A stretch of 64,000 bases of DNA. Source: Ficedula albicollis. Lineage: Eukaryota; Chordata; Aves; Passeriformes; Muscicapidae. Made by a program: the position numbers and the translations under genes. How positions within the stretch are numbered: the stretch's first letter is position 1; the number at the start of each line of letters is the position of its first letter. Under the pieces are notes generated by a model. The model saw only the letters and a list, made by a program, of their open reading frames with translations, did no database searches and was not told where the DNA came from. Shown here in pieces: positions 12,266 to 25,855 of this stretch. The DNA is taken from contig NC_021674.1 in assembly GCF_000247815.1 (NCBI RefSeq), positions 32,393,453 through 32,457,452 on the forward strand, given 5' to 3'.

Positions 12266-15200
12266 TAAAAATCTAACCCTGACAATGGATTAGTTGTTGA
12301 TGTGCTGAGACCACTGTCTGTACTACAGGCTAATATTGTCTCATAGTTTTCTCATACTCCCCCCATCTGTTTGCATCCATCTGCTGTCACTTGTTTTATA
12401 TTTGGAATTTTAGTATTTTGGAGCAGGGACTGACTTTTTGTTCTGTATGGGTAAAAATCCCACTTCTGTGGGGCTTGGCTCATTCTATGTGCTTTGATAA
12501 TATAACAACATATATGACAAAAAAACCCTAATTATATTCCTTGAAGCTGTTAAAGATTAAACTTTGCGCAATTCATCATGCTGCAAAGTTTTTTATTTCT
12601 AATACTTCAAAAAGTACCAAAGTAGCATCTATGTCTTCCTGTCGCTGCAACTAGTTTGTAATTTTCCCCTTCATGCAAAGGGGGAGAATGGAAATAGGAG
12701 ATTTCTGCATGGGTTTTGCCTGGGCTTTACCTTGTTTTAATAGAAGACAGTAAAATTATACATCCTTCTCTGGCTTTCATGCAAACACCCCCGTTTTATT
12801 TAAGCAGCTGAGCATATCACACCGGCATAAAAACTTTCAGTCCTGGCTATAAACTTCTAAGTCAAAGGACAGGATACCAACTGTATCACCTAGAAACCAT
12901 TCATAACACAATTTTAAAGCTTCCCAAACATTTCTCCATCCAACACAGATGGAAATATTTCCTATACACAATAGATTTGAGCTTGAATTTCCATAGGTGT
13001 ATTTGCAAATGCAGTATATGACACATACATTGACTTCTTGTCTCCACAAGTATTTTCAATATTGAATGAACATTACTTATTCAATTCTACTGCTATTACT
13101 TTGGAATCAAAGTCACACTGTAATTATCAGTACAGTTATGCCTTATCTCTGGGTTCATGTAATCTAGTATTGTGACACATTTTTAAAAATTGACTTAAAT
13201 CTCATTGCAAAGTTATTTTTGGAGTTGCACACAGGGTCGTGTCTAAAGCAGAAGTATTTTGGTATACAAATTAATCTCACTTGAAACAGACATACGTATT
13301 TTTCTACCCATTTCTGTAAAGAATGTCTTCAGAATTCTTTAAGCCCTTACATTATTCCACTGAAACCTTCCAACTTTCCTGTTTTTAAGCTTTTTAAATC
13401 CTAAAAATAATAAAATCTTGTCTTTGGCCCACTGAAAAGTTAAGACAAGGAAAAAGTAGCAGAAATTCTCCATTCAGAGTAGCAAAGGTTCTTGATAATC
13501 ACTTTCACAGAGAAAATAAAAATAAAATAAAGTCTATAAAAGGTTACCTTTTCATAATAATAATATTATAATAAATTGCTTTTTCTTTTTAAAGACAAGA
13601 AAAAGGGTAGCTGTACCAGAGTGCTTAGAAAGCATTATCTTCCAAGATAGGAAAAAAGTTCCAGGTGACATCATTTTTGGCCAAAGCTCAAAGGATACTG
13701 TGAAGGGATACAGCTCTTCCCAATTATTCCCCATGTAAAGATCAAAATGAAGGCAAAGGGCCAATTCTTAGAGATCCTTCATCCCAAATGTGCTGTGTGA
13801 TTACCTACACACTCACTGCTCATGTGAGAAGTTGGAGTTTTTTTAAAACAGTCACAAATCTTCCTTAAGTAGAACTGAAGTAGAATTCTTCCCCACTCTG
13901 CCTTCCCAAATAATGATGACAATCAAAGTGGTTTACATAAAGCAGCATTTATTTCACTTACACAACAGCAGGCCAGCTGAAAACAGTATTTTGAGGTCAT
14001 GTTGAGGTTTTTTGAGGGGGTGGGAGGGCATTGAGGAAATACATCCTGTTACCCAGAGTATTAGTTTTGTTCTCAAAGAAGTATAATGGAGTTTTAAAAG
14101 GACATTTTTATCAGGCCTTTGCCTGTACAGAGAAGTCATACCAACTGAATCCAAAATTATTTTTAAACTGGTTCTGACTGCATAAATGCCTAAGCAAAAG
14201 CAATTTAAATTAACATATTTTATTTTGCAGTTGAAGTGGGCTAGGAATGCACACCCACTCAGTTACCATGACTCAGTCAATCAAGAGTATCTGTACAAGC
14301 TACAGCAGTTTGATTACTTGCAACTGCTCCTCTCTACCTGGAAAGAGCTGAACTGATTTTGAACCAGACAATTCCAGTAAGCTCACACCTCTGAATTTAC
14401 CCCTGAAAACCAGCATCACCCGGTTCCAAGTTTTCACAATGAACTTCCCACCCATGCAATTACACCGCCCTCATTTCTCTTCAAGTGCATGGTAAGGAAC
14501 CACGGCAGAGCTTTCTGTGAGCCTCAGTGTCAGGGCATGAGCATAAGGGACCAACAGCCTGCTTCAAATGCACAGCTCTCACAACTCCCATTTGAAAGAA
14601 GGTGGTTCTGTTAGCTATAAAATAAGCTGGCTCCACAGGAGAGGAACCGGTGATTCCTACACACTACTCAGTGTCACCAAGTCTGGCTGATTTGTTCACT
14701 CTGCAACCTTGCAGCAGCTCCAAGATGCAGTGCAGGGTGCCCATGGCTGCCTTCCCTGCGCATCCAAAGTTGGAGAGCAGTGGCCATAGGGGGGTAAAGT
14801 CCATTCAGGACATGCCTGTGTCCTTTCAGCTTCACCTAGCCCCACTCTGTCATACCCTTCACTCAACTGTGTTTCACCTTCAGTGCTCCAAGGGAGAGAG
14901 ATCCCTCATCTCCATTTCAGGCCCACATGGTTCCCCTGGATGGCTGGCAATGGACTGAAGCACAAGTGTGCTGCCTCAGTTCCTCTCTAAGCAAAGAGAC
15001 ACACACACTTCCAAATGCCTTCCCCCCACATTTCCTCTCAGATCACCCCAAGGAAAAGGGCTGGCCTCTGAACACTCCATTCAGTGGCAAAACACTCCCC
15101 AGTATGAAAAGTTCTATCAGTAAAGACATATTTATCACTGGAAGCACTTTTAGCAGTATGTAAAATAATTTCATTCTCTCCAGCCTTCTCATCATTCCCA

Positions 15201-17852
15201 ATGGAACTCACAGATGACAAAAGACCAAGGAAAGATATATCCTTAGGTGAGGAACTTTGAAGTTATCTTGGAAGGAATCAGGGAGCCACATTAGGGAAAA
15301 TGGTACTATGCCTGGGAAGAGATGTCACAAGGCAGGGGACACTGGTGGGAAAATACCTGTATGATGGAAGTAGCCAGCTTGACAGAGCTGTTTATGAAAG
15401 TTTTAAACTACACAAGTATCATAAAAAGTAGAACTGTGCAACCATTCCCATGTTTAACTCCAACAGTACTATGAAAATAATACTACAGCCTTGGCCTTTT
15501 CTACTTAAATAACAAATTGCAAGCAAGAGCCAAAGATGTCTATCATTTGGAGAGCAAAAAGTAGACTGAGACCACACTCTCACTTTACAGATAGCTACAA
15601 AGATTACATGAAGATAGGACTGTAAAGACATATCTTTAAGTCCCTGCCAACCTAATCAAGATGGTATTAACAGTGATCTCACACTCCATCTGCCTGGCTA
15701 GTAATTTATGAAAAACGTACTTCACTATTACAGGAAAAATATGTTGCGCTGCTTGTGGCCACAAACCCACTGCAGCAGCTCAGGAACTCTTGGATCAGAG
15801 GCCATGAGACCAGTTCTTGACATTTACCAGGTACTTCCCATGAGATGTGATTCATTCATACAGCAATTTTGTTTGTTTATTTGCCCTACTGATGATCTCA
15901 TCTTTAGACAGATGAAAGAGCTGATAAAAAACTTAGTCCCTTGCAATTTAGAGTGCAATACCATCCTGGTTTGCTTTTCATCCTGTGAATTCTACACAGG
16001 CACTCCACTTAATTTCATGAGATTCTTTTCATGAGTGATACATCTCCCTATTCTTGCATTGATCAGCCAACATTTCTGATGAAATTACTCCTTTTCCTAT
16101 CAGAAAAACAGAAAAAGTCATCTTGCTTATCAAAACTGGATTTTTTCAATTAACATTGCATGCTTGTCCCTTTAGCTTATACAGCCTAAGAATCAGACCT
16201 ATGAGACTTGCTAGTTGCAGAAATCATCTTTTTTTTTGGCAGGGGGTGGTGGGGGTGGTAATGGCATCATTTTTGAAAACAATGTGAAATCTTTCAATTT
16301 CCATCAAGGCAAAGTTCAGGAACAGCATTCTAATATCAGAATTACATAACAGAACCTCTGGGTACCAAAAAAGCCCCAACTAAAACCAGTACCAACACAC
16401 TGGTAATTATGCTATAATAATTGCTAATTATGTATTTCTTTGTTTAGCAGAATTACCATTTGGATCACCCTTCTAGTTGCTGCAGCAAGGGAAGGCAGAA
16501 TATGCAATGAAAAACATGGTAAGGCAGGACAAAAAAGCCTACTGTATTTCTAGAAATTGTCTTTCTGCTGCAAACTGGGAAAAGTATCTAGAAAAATACT
16601 ACCTGCTAAAAAAGAGTAGTTAGAATATACAGAGCAATAACTAAGAAATGAATAATGGCCTATGATTTAGTCAATTCCTACTCATTTGAACAACTTAAAG
16701 ACATCACTGCTTTTATTCTGAATATCAACAAGGCAAAATGAAACTCTAATAGCACTAGAAGGTTTGCACAATCAATACCATTTTCTATTGCAATCAGAAT
16801 ATGCAAAATTTTCCTCTTCTAGCTCTGAGATGAGACATGGGCTTGGAGCACGAGATTATTTTCTTACCAAATAAAATACACAAATTACTTTGTATTAACA
16901 AAGGTTGAGTCAGTCTCAAGTACAATTTTATCAAGAAAATAGGAAAATTCGGTCTCAGTAGCATTTGTTCCATCTTCAGCAGTGAAGATGAAGGGAACCC
17001 GTTCCCTGAGTACAAATATTCTGGTGGTGGCTCCTATATTTCTCCATAAAATTAAACACTGCCACTTTTTGTACTGCAGTACACCTAATACAATTTTGAA
17101 AGGAATTGGGTAAACTCTCTAGGGTTCCTCTGAAAGTTTCTAGCTGTGATACTTGCAACTCATAGAGATTTTTTTTTTTTCTCCTTAATTTTTTCCTCAA
17201 ATACTTTCATTTCTGTTCAGAAATGCTCACCAATCTCACTCTGACAGATTAAAAACCCTACAAATTTGTCTTTTAGAAACATTCTTGGAAAACATGCAAT
17301 CTTCACTTTATCCAACAGATACACACTTTGTAGCTTTGTTAATATATGCAAATTGTCTGATTGCTTGAAATTACTCATTAACCAGGCTGGAGAGCTGATT
17401 ACCTGATTATCCAAGAGAAAAATAACTTAGCATGATTTTGTGTCATTTGAAAGTCTAGATAATTTTCTAATTAATTTGAGTTTTCAAGTGAATTCAGAGA
17501 CACTAATGAAAAACAGAGAAGAGGTCAGATCTAAATAAAGGTAAACTTTCCAGGAATTTTCTTCTTATAGCAATCATTTGTCAAATGTCATTGTTGTTTA
17601 GAGACACTTCAGACACACACAAAAAAAATGAGAACTTAGACTTCCAAAAAACATTCAAAAACCATTGCATGGTTCTTCCATGCTACTGTAAATACATCTT
17701 GCAGAGCTGGATGTAAGATTAGTGGTGCATTAGTATAGCACATGGCATTAAACTTGCAGTGTTACCAATAAATTCTGAATTATATACGAAGCAATATGTA
17801 GCAGATAATCTGTCAATATGCTGAGAGAATAATAAATACTGGAAATACATAC

Positions 17853-17978
17853 TTGCCACTGAAAAGTTGTTGAGTGGATATGGCAGATCCACATCCTGGG
17901 GCTTCTCCTTATAGCCTATGAAAGAGCCATCTGTCTTCAGCAGGAAGTATCTTGGCCGCCAGTTTTTTATATATTCTC
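17853..17978 (-). CDS. AKT3: AKT3 coding exon 2: N-terminal PH domain
   Basis: This 126-bp exon encodes Glu17 to Ala57 of AKT3 plus split codons at both ends. It starts with GA of Gly16 and ends with the first A of Lys58. The translation includes [19 protein letters not shown] and then [19 protein letters not shown]. It carries the phosphoinositide-contact residues Arg23 and Arg25, and Glu17, the site of the activating E17K change known in AKT1/2/3. The [10 protein letters not shown] loop is AKT3-type and one residue shorter than in AKT1. A strong pyrimidine tract precedes the acceptor AG at 17980-17979, and the donor GTATGT starts at 17852. The reading frame is intact. The preceding exon, with the initiator Met and residues 1-15, was not found up to 64000. 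Confidence 0.98.
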
Positions 17979-18124
17979 CTAAAGAAGGGGAAAAAAAAGT
18001 TCATTAACACTGCAGAAAAAAACCCCAAACTTGAATACTAAAAAAACATACCATATTATCAGTATCAAACATTAATTATACCAAAATCTTTTCAGATGTT
18101 TTCAATTTACAGAGAAAGCCTTAA

Positions 18125-18974
18125 CTCTGTCCAAAAGAAAGGAAAAATGAATTACAGTGGTAAGCCTGGACTGTACAACAATGCCTCTGAAATAAGAAGC
18201 TGTAAGTATGGTATATTAATATTGTATAATTCTGAATTTTATCACACTATACTTTTTAAAAATCCTGCATGCTTACACCATAAATAATTATTTTTTTTTT
18301 CAGGGAAAAGAAACAGACTCTACATCTTGACTTCTAACAACCAAATGAAATCTAAACTGCTACAAGATAGAACACTTGCCCTGCTGAGTCATTAATTTTC
18401 TCAAAACATACACTAAGCAAATACAAGGAAATTGGGGATAATGGAAAAACCTACACAAAATATATTTTAAAAATATAACTAAAACCAAAAGGAATAAACA
18501 AGAAAAAGTAGAAGCCAATCCTGTCCAAAAGAAGGGAAAACTGAATTGCAGTGGTAAGCCTGGACTGTACAACAATGCCCTCTGTCCAAAAGAAAGGAAA
18601 AATGAATTACAGTGGTAAGCCTGGACTGTACAACAATGCCTCTGAAATAAGAAGCTGTAAGTATGGTATATTAATATTGTATAATTCTGAATTTTATCAC
18701 ACTATACTTTTTAAAAATCCTGCATGCTTACACCATAAATAATTATTTTTTTTTTCAGGGAAAAGAAACAGACTCTACATCTTGACTTCTAACAACCAAA
18801 TGAAATCTAAACTGCTACAAGATAGAACACTTGCCCTGCTGAGTCATTAATTTTCTCAAAACATACACTAAGCAAATACAAGGAAATTGGGGATAATGGA
18901 AAAACCTACACAAAATATATTTTAAAAATATAACTAAAACCAAAAGGAATAAACAAGAAAAAGTAGAAGCCAAT
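18125..18974. repeat. 395-bp direct duplication with diverged 60-bp partial copy between
   Basis: The segment 18125-18519 is repeated at 18580-18974 (offset 455 bp), nearly or fully identical by eye. The 60 bp between them (18520-18579) is a third, partial copy of the head of the unit, with three mismatches to it over about 59 bases. The arrangement suggests at least two duplication steps of different age. It lies about 150 bp upstream of exon 2 on the transcript, inside intron 1. Confidence 0.95.
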
Positions 18975-21900
18975 TGCCTTCTAAGAGGTAAGTCCATCAG
19001 TAAACCTGTCATGTCACCTTTCCCCTACCCCAGCCTGAGCAAAAGATTCTGCATTCTGAATCTATGAGGAATTTAGGATCAGAAACAGACAGAACACGCA
19101 ACCCTTAATTAATGCCACTTATTTGCTATTAAGGGTGAAAATTTTTCTTAATGTTGTTACACTTTACAATGCCACACCAGAATTCAGCAACAATTTAATT
19201 TTTAGAGTGCAATTACTCAGTTCAGTACAGGTTAGTTTAGATTCACCCAACTGCCCTCATCTTTGATATCTATAAATTCTGCACAGTAAATAATGACTAT
19301 TACTACAACTTTACTTAAAGTAACTGTTTCATCATTATACAAGTGAACATTTTTAGGGAAAGAAAAAGTGTACTAATAATGCAGAATTTCCATCAAGGAA
19401 CCTAGGACTTCTCACCACTTGTAAGATGCTCAGAACGAACCATGCCAGGGGCTGCACTGCTCCTGAGCTAAGCCCCAGCCTGGCAGTGCCCTTTATCAGC
19501 TCAGCACCTTGTTAGCTACAGCTACACAGCTTTTAGGCCATTCAAAAGTCAGGAAGAAGTTTACATCCCTCTAACATGGAGGTTACTTCACTAAAGGGTA
19601 ATCTAAGAATTCATTAACTTCACCTTCATCTTTCCATCACAGCAATCAACTAATTGTCACTGAAGTTCAACACAGGAACTGCTGATACGGCCTTGAGAAA
19701 CCTGAGCACAGCTTGTAAGGATTTTGGCAATACCCATGACTTAACAAATCCAACTGCAGCCACTAACATATCCAATTTTCATGTATTTAAGCAGAGAAGG
19801 CAAGTAGGGAATACAAGATGGAGAAGACAATTAATACAGGGCTATTCAGGCTGGCTTATTTAGCAAACCTCTTCCTGTTTAATCCTGCTTCCAGATAGCA
19901 GGGTACTTGCTTGACTTTGCTATACAGACGTTTTCATATAGGTAGAAAGAATTGAAAAAGTCCAAGTGTGACTTAATTGGACCACTAAATGAATAGAGTA
20001 GATATGCCACTAGTTACTTTTGTACTGATGCAGAGCTGTATCTCAAACTAGAGCCTCTGGTTCTAGCTTGGCTGGGAACATCCCTACTGATACTGCCAGT
20101 CTGAACTCATTTCACAGCAGGAAATCCCAGTTTACGTGAAAGCATGCAAAAAAAAAAAAAAACAAAACAAAACAAACAGGTACAAGCTGAAGAAGAAACA
20201 CAAGTGCAGCTTGAGAAAACAAATGTGTAACATTAATTCCAACAACAATGAAAAACTGTATCAGCATTACATGAAAATGTTGAAAATTAAGTATGCTGAA
20301 TACTTGAACATGAAATAATCATAGGCCTAAGTAAAGGTATGAGTTCATATTTTAAAAATATTTAAAATTTACCCTGCAACAAATTTTCTGAAATCTGCAT
20401 GGACTCAGTAGTTGAAGCCAAAACAAAACCTTACCTATCAGATAATCCAATATAAGTTTTAAAAATATTAACATCTTAGTTGCTTCCTTAAAGAAATAAT
20501 AATCTTTCATATTTTTCTAATAAATTATATCTGATTTCATTGTAAGTGCCTGTTACTGGATTTGCAATCTATCCAGATCTTAGTCTTATCTAGAAGTCAG
20601 GCACCTAAACCTGCTCAAGAATTTAAGAACAGCATGGAGATGATCTCAACAATCCTAAAGCAGACCAGCCATCCAAGAGGTCAGGTTTCATAGAGAGTCC
20701 CTCCTTTCTGCAAGGAATAAACTGGAGAGGGAGATAAGCAGGCTGCTGGAAGGATCAGGACTGATAGTTAAGTGCACTTAGCAGTCACTCAGGACAGAAG
20801 GGCAGCCTTTGTTTGCTTCCATACACTCTCCAGAATGAAACCTCCTGGAAAAGGAGACCATTCTAACTGGTGGCCTTAGAGACAGACTAAGCACACACTT
20901 CTCCAACCCTTACTCCCTCTTCACTGCTTAGGACAACACTTCAGGTTGGCTACCCAGGAGCAACCAAACACAGACTCTCTTAATCAGAAAACTGGACAGA
21001 GTTTTAATCACCTACTGAGTTATCCAGCTTCTTCTAGAAAGAAGCATTGGAAGAGCAGAATAGCACTTTCAAGCTCCTCTGAAGAGAGTTAGCAACTCTG
21101 GATACCAGTTTACCTATGAGCATAGCTGTATCCCTGTGTTAGCTCTACAGACTACAGCCAGACACAGAAAAAGAAATTTAAAAGCAAGTGTAAAACACTA
21201 TGGCATCATAAGGATCCATAAATTTCTTTCACAGATATATTTCTTTGAAGAATGTTTCTCCCAAGTGGTTTCCCAACATGAATCATGGTCAGACTACTTT
21301 TTAAAAACATCTATACGTGCACATACACACACAAACCTTTTGTCTTGAAAATGCCAATATTCTGATTCCTCTGCAAGGCCTATATGTGAAAATTTATCAT
21401 CTGCCCTATATTTACTTTGTAATTTAATTAACAAATGGGTGAATACTTTTGAAGACTAAATGGTGGTATAAGTGAACAGTTCACTTAGCTGTTCAAGTGG
21501 GTTAAGGGCTCTCAAGATGCTCTCTAGGTGCTCTCTTATAACTGCATTCCTTTTACATAATCTGCCTAAAGATAGAAAAACATTTCAGTCCATACTTCTT
21601 AATACACATGCTTACTGATTCGCCTTGAAAGAAATTCTCCACACAAAAAATGCTAAAGCAAAGCATTTGAAAAGAAAAAACACTTCCACATGTCTTCTAA
21701 CTTAACAGCCCTGCATTAAAAAAAATAAAATTAAAAGTGTATTTCCCAATATTAGCAAGACTAAATCACTTTAAAGATACTTGGAATGTATGTTTATTAA
21801 ATACCACAACACAAGCAACCTAGAGAAAATTCTCATGTGAAATTTCTTAAATCAAGTGAAAAGTAATGACATGAGAGAGGAGAAGTCCAGGCAGGCAAAC

Positions 21901-24160
21901 CAAACCACAAGACATACTGACAATTTAATAAAATGGAGCTGCAGTATTTAAAAAAGCAGTGGATCTGCCATAGAGCGATAATCGGTTTGTACCCTGCTTC
22001 CTGCTGGGTTAATGTAAGTTAAATTATTGTTTTGCCTAAATTTACACCCTTCTAAGTTGAAAACCACATTCTTTTAGGATCTGTTTATTAGACAGTAAGA
22101 AGAGGCCTCTAATTGCAACTGCTGCAGCAAAGAAAGCCAAGTAATTCCTACATCATTGTAATTCTAGGCAAAGTTTTTTATGCTACTTGAGGAAAGTGGC
22201 ACTAGAATATGCATCTTGCTGATACATAGAGACAATAAATACACACACACAATACAAATTTTATGTTGTTGGAATCTGCTTTTTTAATAACTACTGAGAG
22301 AATACACCCAAAAGATTAAGACAGCAATATATTCATGAAGGACATGAAAATTCAATCTGATCTTCATGCAAAAAGCACCCTCGTAACATGCAACTCTTTA
22401 ATTAATGTTGTATTTAATAATACACTGGCTAACAACAGTAACAAAGAGTGCTTAATGAAGGTTTGTTTAGAACATGACCCTCGTGGCTGCCTCTTTATTT
22501 GCCTCTGTACTGCAGCCTTAATGATTTTTCTTTTTTTGCTTTTGACAGCCAGTAACAAGAAACCTGCCTTCAGGACATTTCACAAATATGTTTATTCCAG
22601 TGATGCAACATTGGTCGTTTTCATACTGTTGAGAAGCTTCAGAAAGGAGAGCTTTCTAAGAAATTGTATGAGCAGTGAAAAAAAAAACCAAAAAAAAACT
22701 ATGTTAGACAAATGCATCACCCAAAAGTTTGTAATTTTTTTTCACTTTACCTCGCAACCCAAACTCTCTCTTCAAACATGTATTTCACCTCAGATTTGGT
22801 AGTTGCTATTGTTAGTCTCATCATTTGTAATCCTTAAGCATATGGAAATTTAGCAATTATTGAAGAATTAATCAGCAATTTAAAATTAATCTTATTATTT
22901 TTACTTAAAAAAACCCTTTTGTGAAACATCTACATTTTTCAATATGTAAATGGTTTCAGAGGTGTGAAGGAAATGTCTTTAATATACAGTGCTGATAAGC
23001 AACAGAAACCTGAGTTCAAAAACTTGCTTCCTTAAAAGAAGCAACAGCTGCCACACAGACATAAGTGAGATTTAAGAGGGGAAAAAAAAGTCAGGGAAAA
23101 AAACCTTCCAAAAAGAGAAACAGCAAAATTCTGCCTCTTGTCTGTTTCATCAATTTACTCAAATGGATTTAATAGAAATAATACACAAACATTGTCTCCC
23201 TTTTTTTTTTCTTTTTTTTAAGGCACTTTTTTGTTAGATCAAACTCCCTGCAATAACATTTAATAAATAGAGGGGGAAAAAAATTAATTTATCTAAGAGC
23301 ATTAAGCAACATTACATAAAAGTAAATTACACAATTATATGCAATTTTTTTTTTAAATAAACAACTGTAATTAATGTCAGGTAACATAAAATTATCCCAA
23401 ATAATGCCAGTGGTTTTGAGATTGAATTTCCTTACCTTGGCCCTCTGAGGGCAGTGTTACCTAACACACGATTGGAAGCATCAGCAGACTATTTGATTAA
23501 GTCAGTAGACACTAAGTAAATGCAAAGCACTTCTGTTAAGAGTATTTACTTCTTTTTAATTTCATTTTAAGAAATTTGCAGCACTGTTCAAAGCTACTGT
23601 AAAAAATAAATGTTTAAAATAACTAAAAAATATACCTATCCTCATAATTTATGTCCTTCAATCTAATGTAAGTATGTAATAATATATTATGCAAACTATT
23701 CTACAAAATCTTATTGCATAGTAAAAATTTAAATGAAACTGTGATTTTTCCTAACATGCCCTTAGGGTTTTAAAAGGCATTTTTATTAGATGTCCTCTCC
23801 AAAGTATTTGCTGACAGTTCAAAGAAAAGCAGAATTTGGAACTACTACTTTCTGATTCTCTCTTACACTGTGAAATGGTAATTATTTATTTATACCAACT
23901 GTTTTCCCACAGTTCCCAGTAATGCTGAATGACATTTTGAGCACATCTGTACTTGCACTAGACAAATGAATTTTCCCAGTCCCAGCTGAGAAATAGGAAA
24001 CATTTCATGATACATGTGGGCACTGGCTTATACCACAGCTAAGTTTCCATTAAGTTCCTTGCAAACTGTGAAGTACCTTTCACTGTACACAACATTTCAA
24101 TAATCCAGCTCAGATAGAAGACTGCTCAATTTATGCCCAGCTATTTAGAGGTGGCCAGAC

Positions 24161-24300
24161 CCCAGTGAAAACCCCACAGATGTGAATATTCTGAACCCAG
24201 TGAAAACCCCACAGATGTCAATGTTCTGAACCCAGTGAAAACCCCACAGATGTGAATGTTCTGGACCCAGTGAAAACCCCACAGATGTGAAAGCTCTGCA
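24161..24300. repeat. 35-bp minisatellite, four copies
   Basis: A unit starting CCCAGTGAAAACCCCACAGA recurs at 24161, 24196, 24231 and 24266, exactly every 35 bp, with a few substitutions near the end of each unit. Because 35 is not a multiple of three, all three frames show related short peptides on the minus strand; these are not evidence for a protein. A CpG-containing patch follows at about 24300-24330. Confidence 0.95.
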
Positions 24301-25623
24301 GAAGGCAGCGAGCAGCCGCGCATATGAGCTCCAGAAGTGCCTCAGCTGAGCAAGGGGGGAGGAAAGCAGGGACAACCCTCTGTCCTCCTTGCCAGCCCAG
24401 ATGCACTGAAGAGCTGGCAAACAGTAGATTCTTTGTTCCTGAAGCATTCTAAGTAGTGACCAAAGAGAAGGGCTCCTAGCAGGGAAGCAGATTCCCTCCA
24501 AGCAGAGGTGCAGGCGCAGGCAGGGAGAAGTCACGGAGCAGCTCTCCATGGTTTCAGGTGCACTTCAGCTAAAGTGATGGGGAGGACCAAATCCCCCCAA
24601 TGGAAAGATTCTCCCTGCTTACTGTGGGGTTTTCTTCCCCCTCACAGGTTATGAATGCAATGTGCAAACATATTCCAGGGTTCTAGGGTTCAAATCACCA
24701 GCCACCATGGTTTTTTCATTATGACTGCTGGAGTGAGTCATTGTCCTATCTTGTACAAATGCAGCAGCACTTCAGCCCCTGTTATTTATTCAATGATTTC
24801 CTTTTGCATTAATAATCTTTTCTCTAAAACATGAAAAAAATATAGAGGAAAATATTCAATAACAGAGAGACAGACACACCATTATTCACACATAAATGCA
24901 GTTTTGAAATTGGGCATCTACAATATCCACTCAAAATTACTGGTGTGTTTTGGCAACACATGGAAAATAAATGTTCATTTTCATATGCATGCAATTTTGT
25001 CCTTTTAAAAAATCATACCAGAAATACTGAGTGAGCTGACATCCTGACAAATTAAGAATTGACCTTTACCATGCCCATTGTGAGCCAGCAGGAAGAAAAA
25101 CTTGCCAGTTTCAACATCACTCTCACTTCCCCCTCATTCTTGAAGGATAAGAATTAGAACAATAAATAAATTAAATAGCAGTTGCTATTAGCACATGCTG
25201 TCTGGAACAACAGAGTCCTGTATTGCATCAGCATCTCTGGGCAACAAAGGTGATCAATATTTTCTAAATATGCTTGCTATTTAGGAATTGAAAACCAAAG
25301 TCTGTCTTCTGAAAACATTTAGGATACTGGTCACAATTTCTAAATATCTCTCTTGAATAAGGCAATACAGCACAAAAGCCCAAAAATACTGCACTATTTA
25401 GAAGGTTTTCAGAGCAATTTTTTATTTTTAATAGTGTTAAGCTGTATTTGTGGCAACTCAAGCATTTTAAATATCGTTTCACATATTTTTATAGCTAAAA
25501 CCTTAACGTTCTCAGTACTTTTAAATGTTTATATAATTTTTTCATATAGCACTATAAGCATCGAGTGGTACTTTACATAACAGAAAAAATACTATTTTCT
25601 TTTCTTCTGCTTTTATCAAGTAT

Positions 25624-25855
25624 TAGTAGACCAAAGGACATTTTTCGGGTTTTGAAATTATGTTAATATTTTAATATTAAAATATTTTTAGGACAAGTAT
25701 ACAAATATTAATCTAGAAATTTCAGTGAATAAGACAGTGCTAGTAGACCAAAGGACATTTTTCGAGTTTTGAAATTATGTTAATATTTTAATATTAAAAT
25801 ATTTTTAGGACAAGTATACAAATATTAATCTAGAAATTTCAGTGAATAAGACAGT
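25624..25855. repeat. 115-bp tandem duplication, AT-palindromic
   Basis: The segment 25624-25738 is repeated at 25741-25855 with a 117-bp offset and at least one substitution (CGGGTT against CGAGTT). Each copy contains a self-complementary AT core of the type TTAATATTTTAATATTAAAA, which can form a hairpin. Confidence 0.95.

Larger units (their letters stand above)
9788..12437. repeat. 1325-bp near-perfect tandem duplication
   Basis: The segment 9788-11112 is repeated head to tail as 11113-12437 with an exact offset of 1325 bp. The copies look almost identical by eye; one difference I saw is C at 10299 against T at 11624. Each copy carries the same short open frames and a purine-rich tract. 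None of the frames has a recognisable domain, so I treat them as non-coding. Near-identity means a very recent duplication, recent gene conversion, or a false duplication in the assembly such as two haplotypes placed in series. It lies wholly inside AKT3 intron 2 and leaves the exons untouched. Confidence 0.96.

Noticed and set aside
15560..15660. Possible CR1 3' end (TCCCTGCCAACCTAATC)
   Set aside because: Only a short match, with no terminal ATTCTGTG-type repeat and no convincing CR1 body upstream.
22335..22802. 155-codon plus-strand open frame with an ATG and a hydrophobic segment
   Set aside because: No recognisable protein. In AT-rich DNA of this length, about one chance frame of this size is not surprising, and it is antisense to AKT3 with no splice support.
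24141..24549. Repeated HLWGFHW-like peptides on the minus strand
   Set aside because: The 35-bp repeat unit shifts frame at each copy, so the peptides come from the minisatellite and not from a coding repeat.
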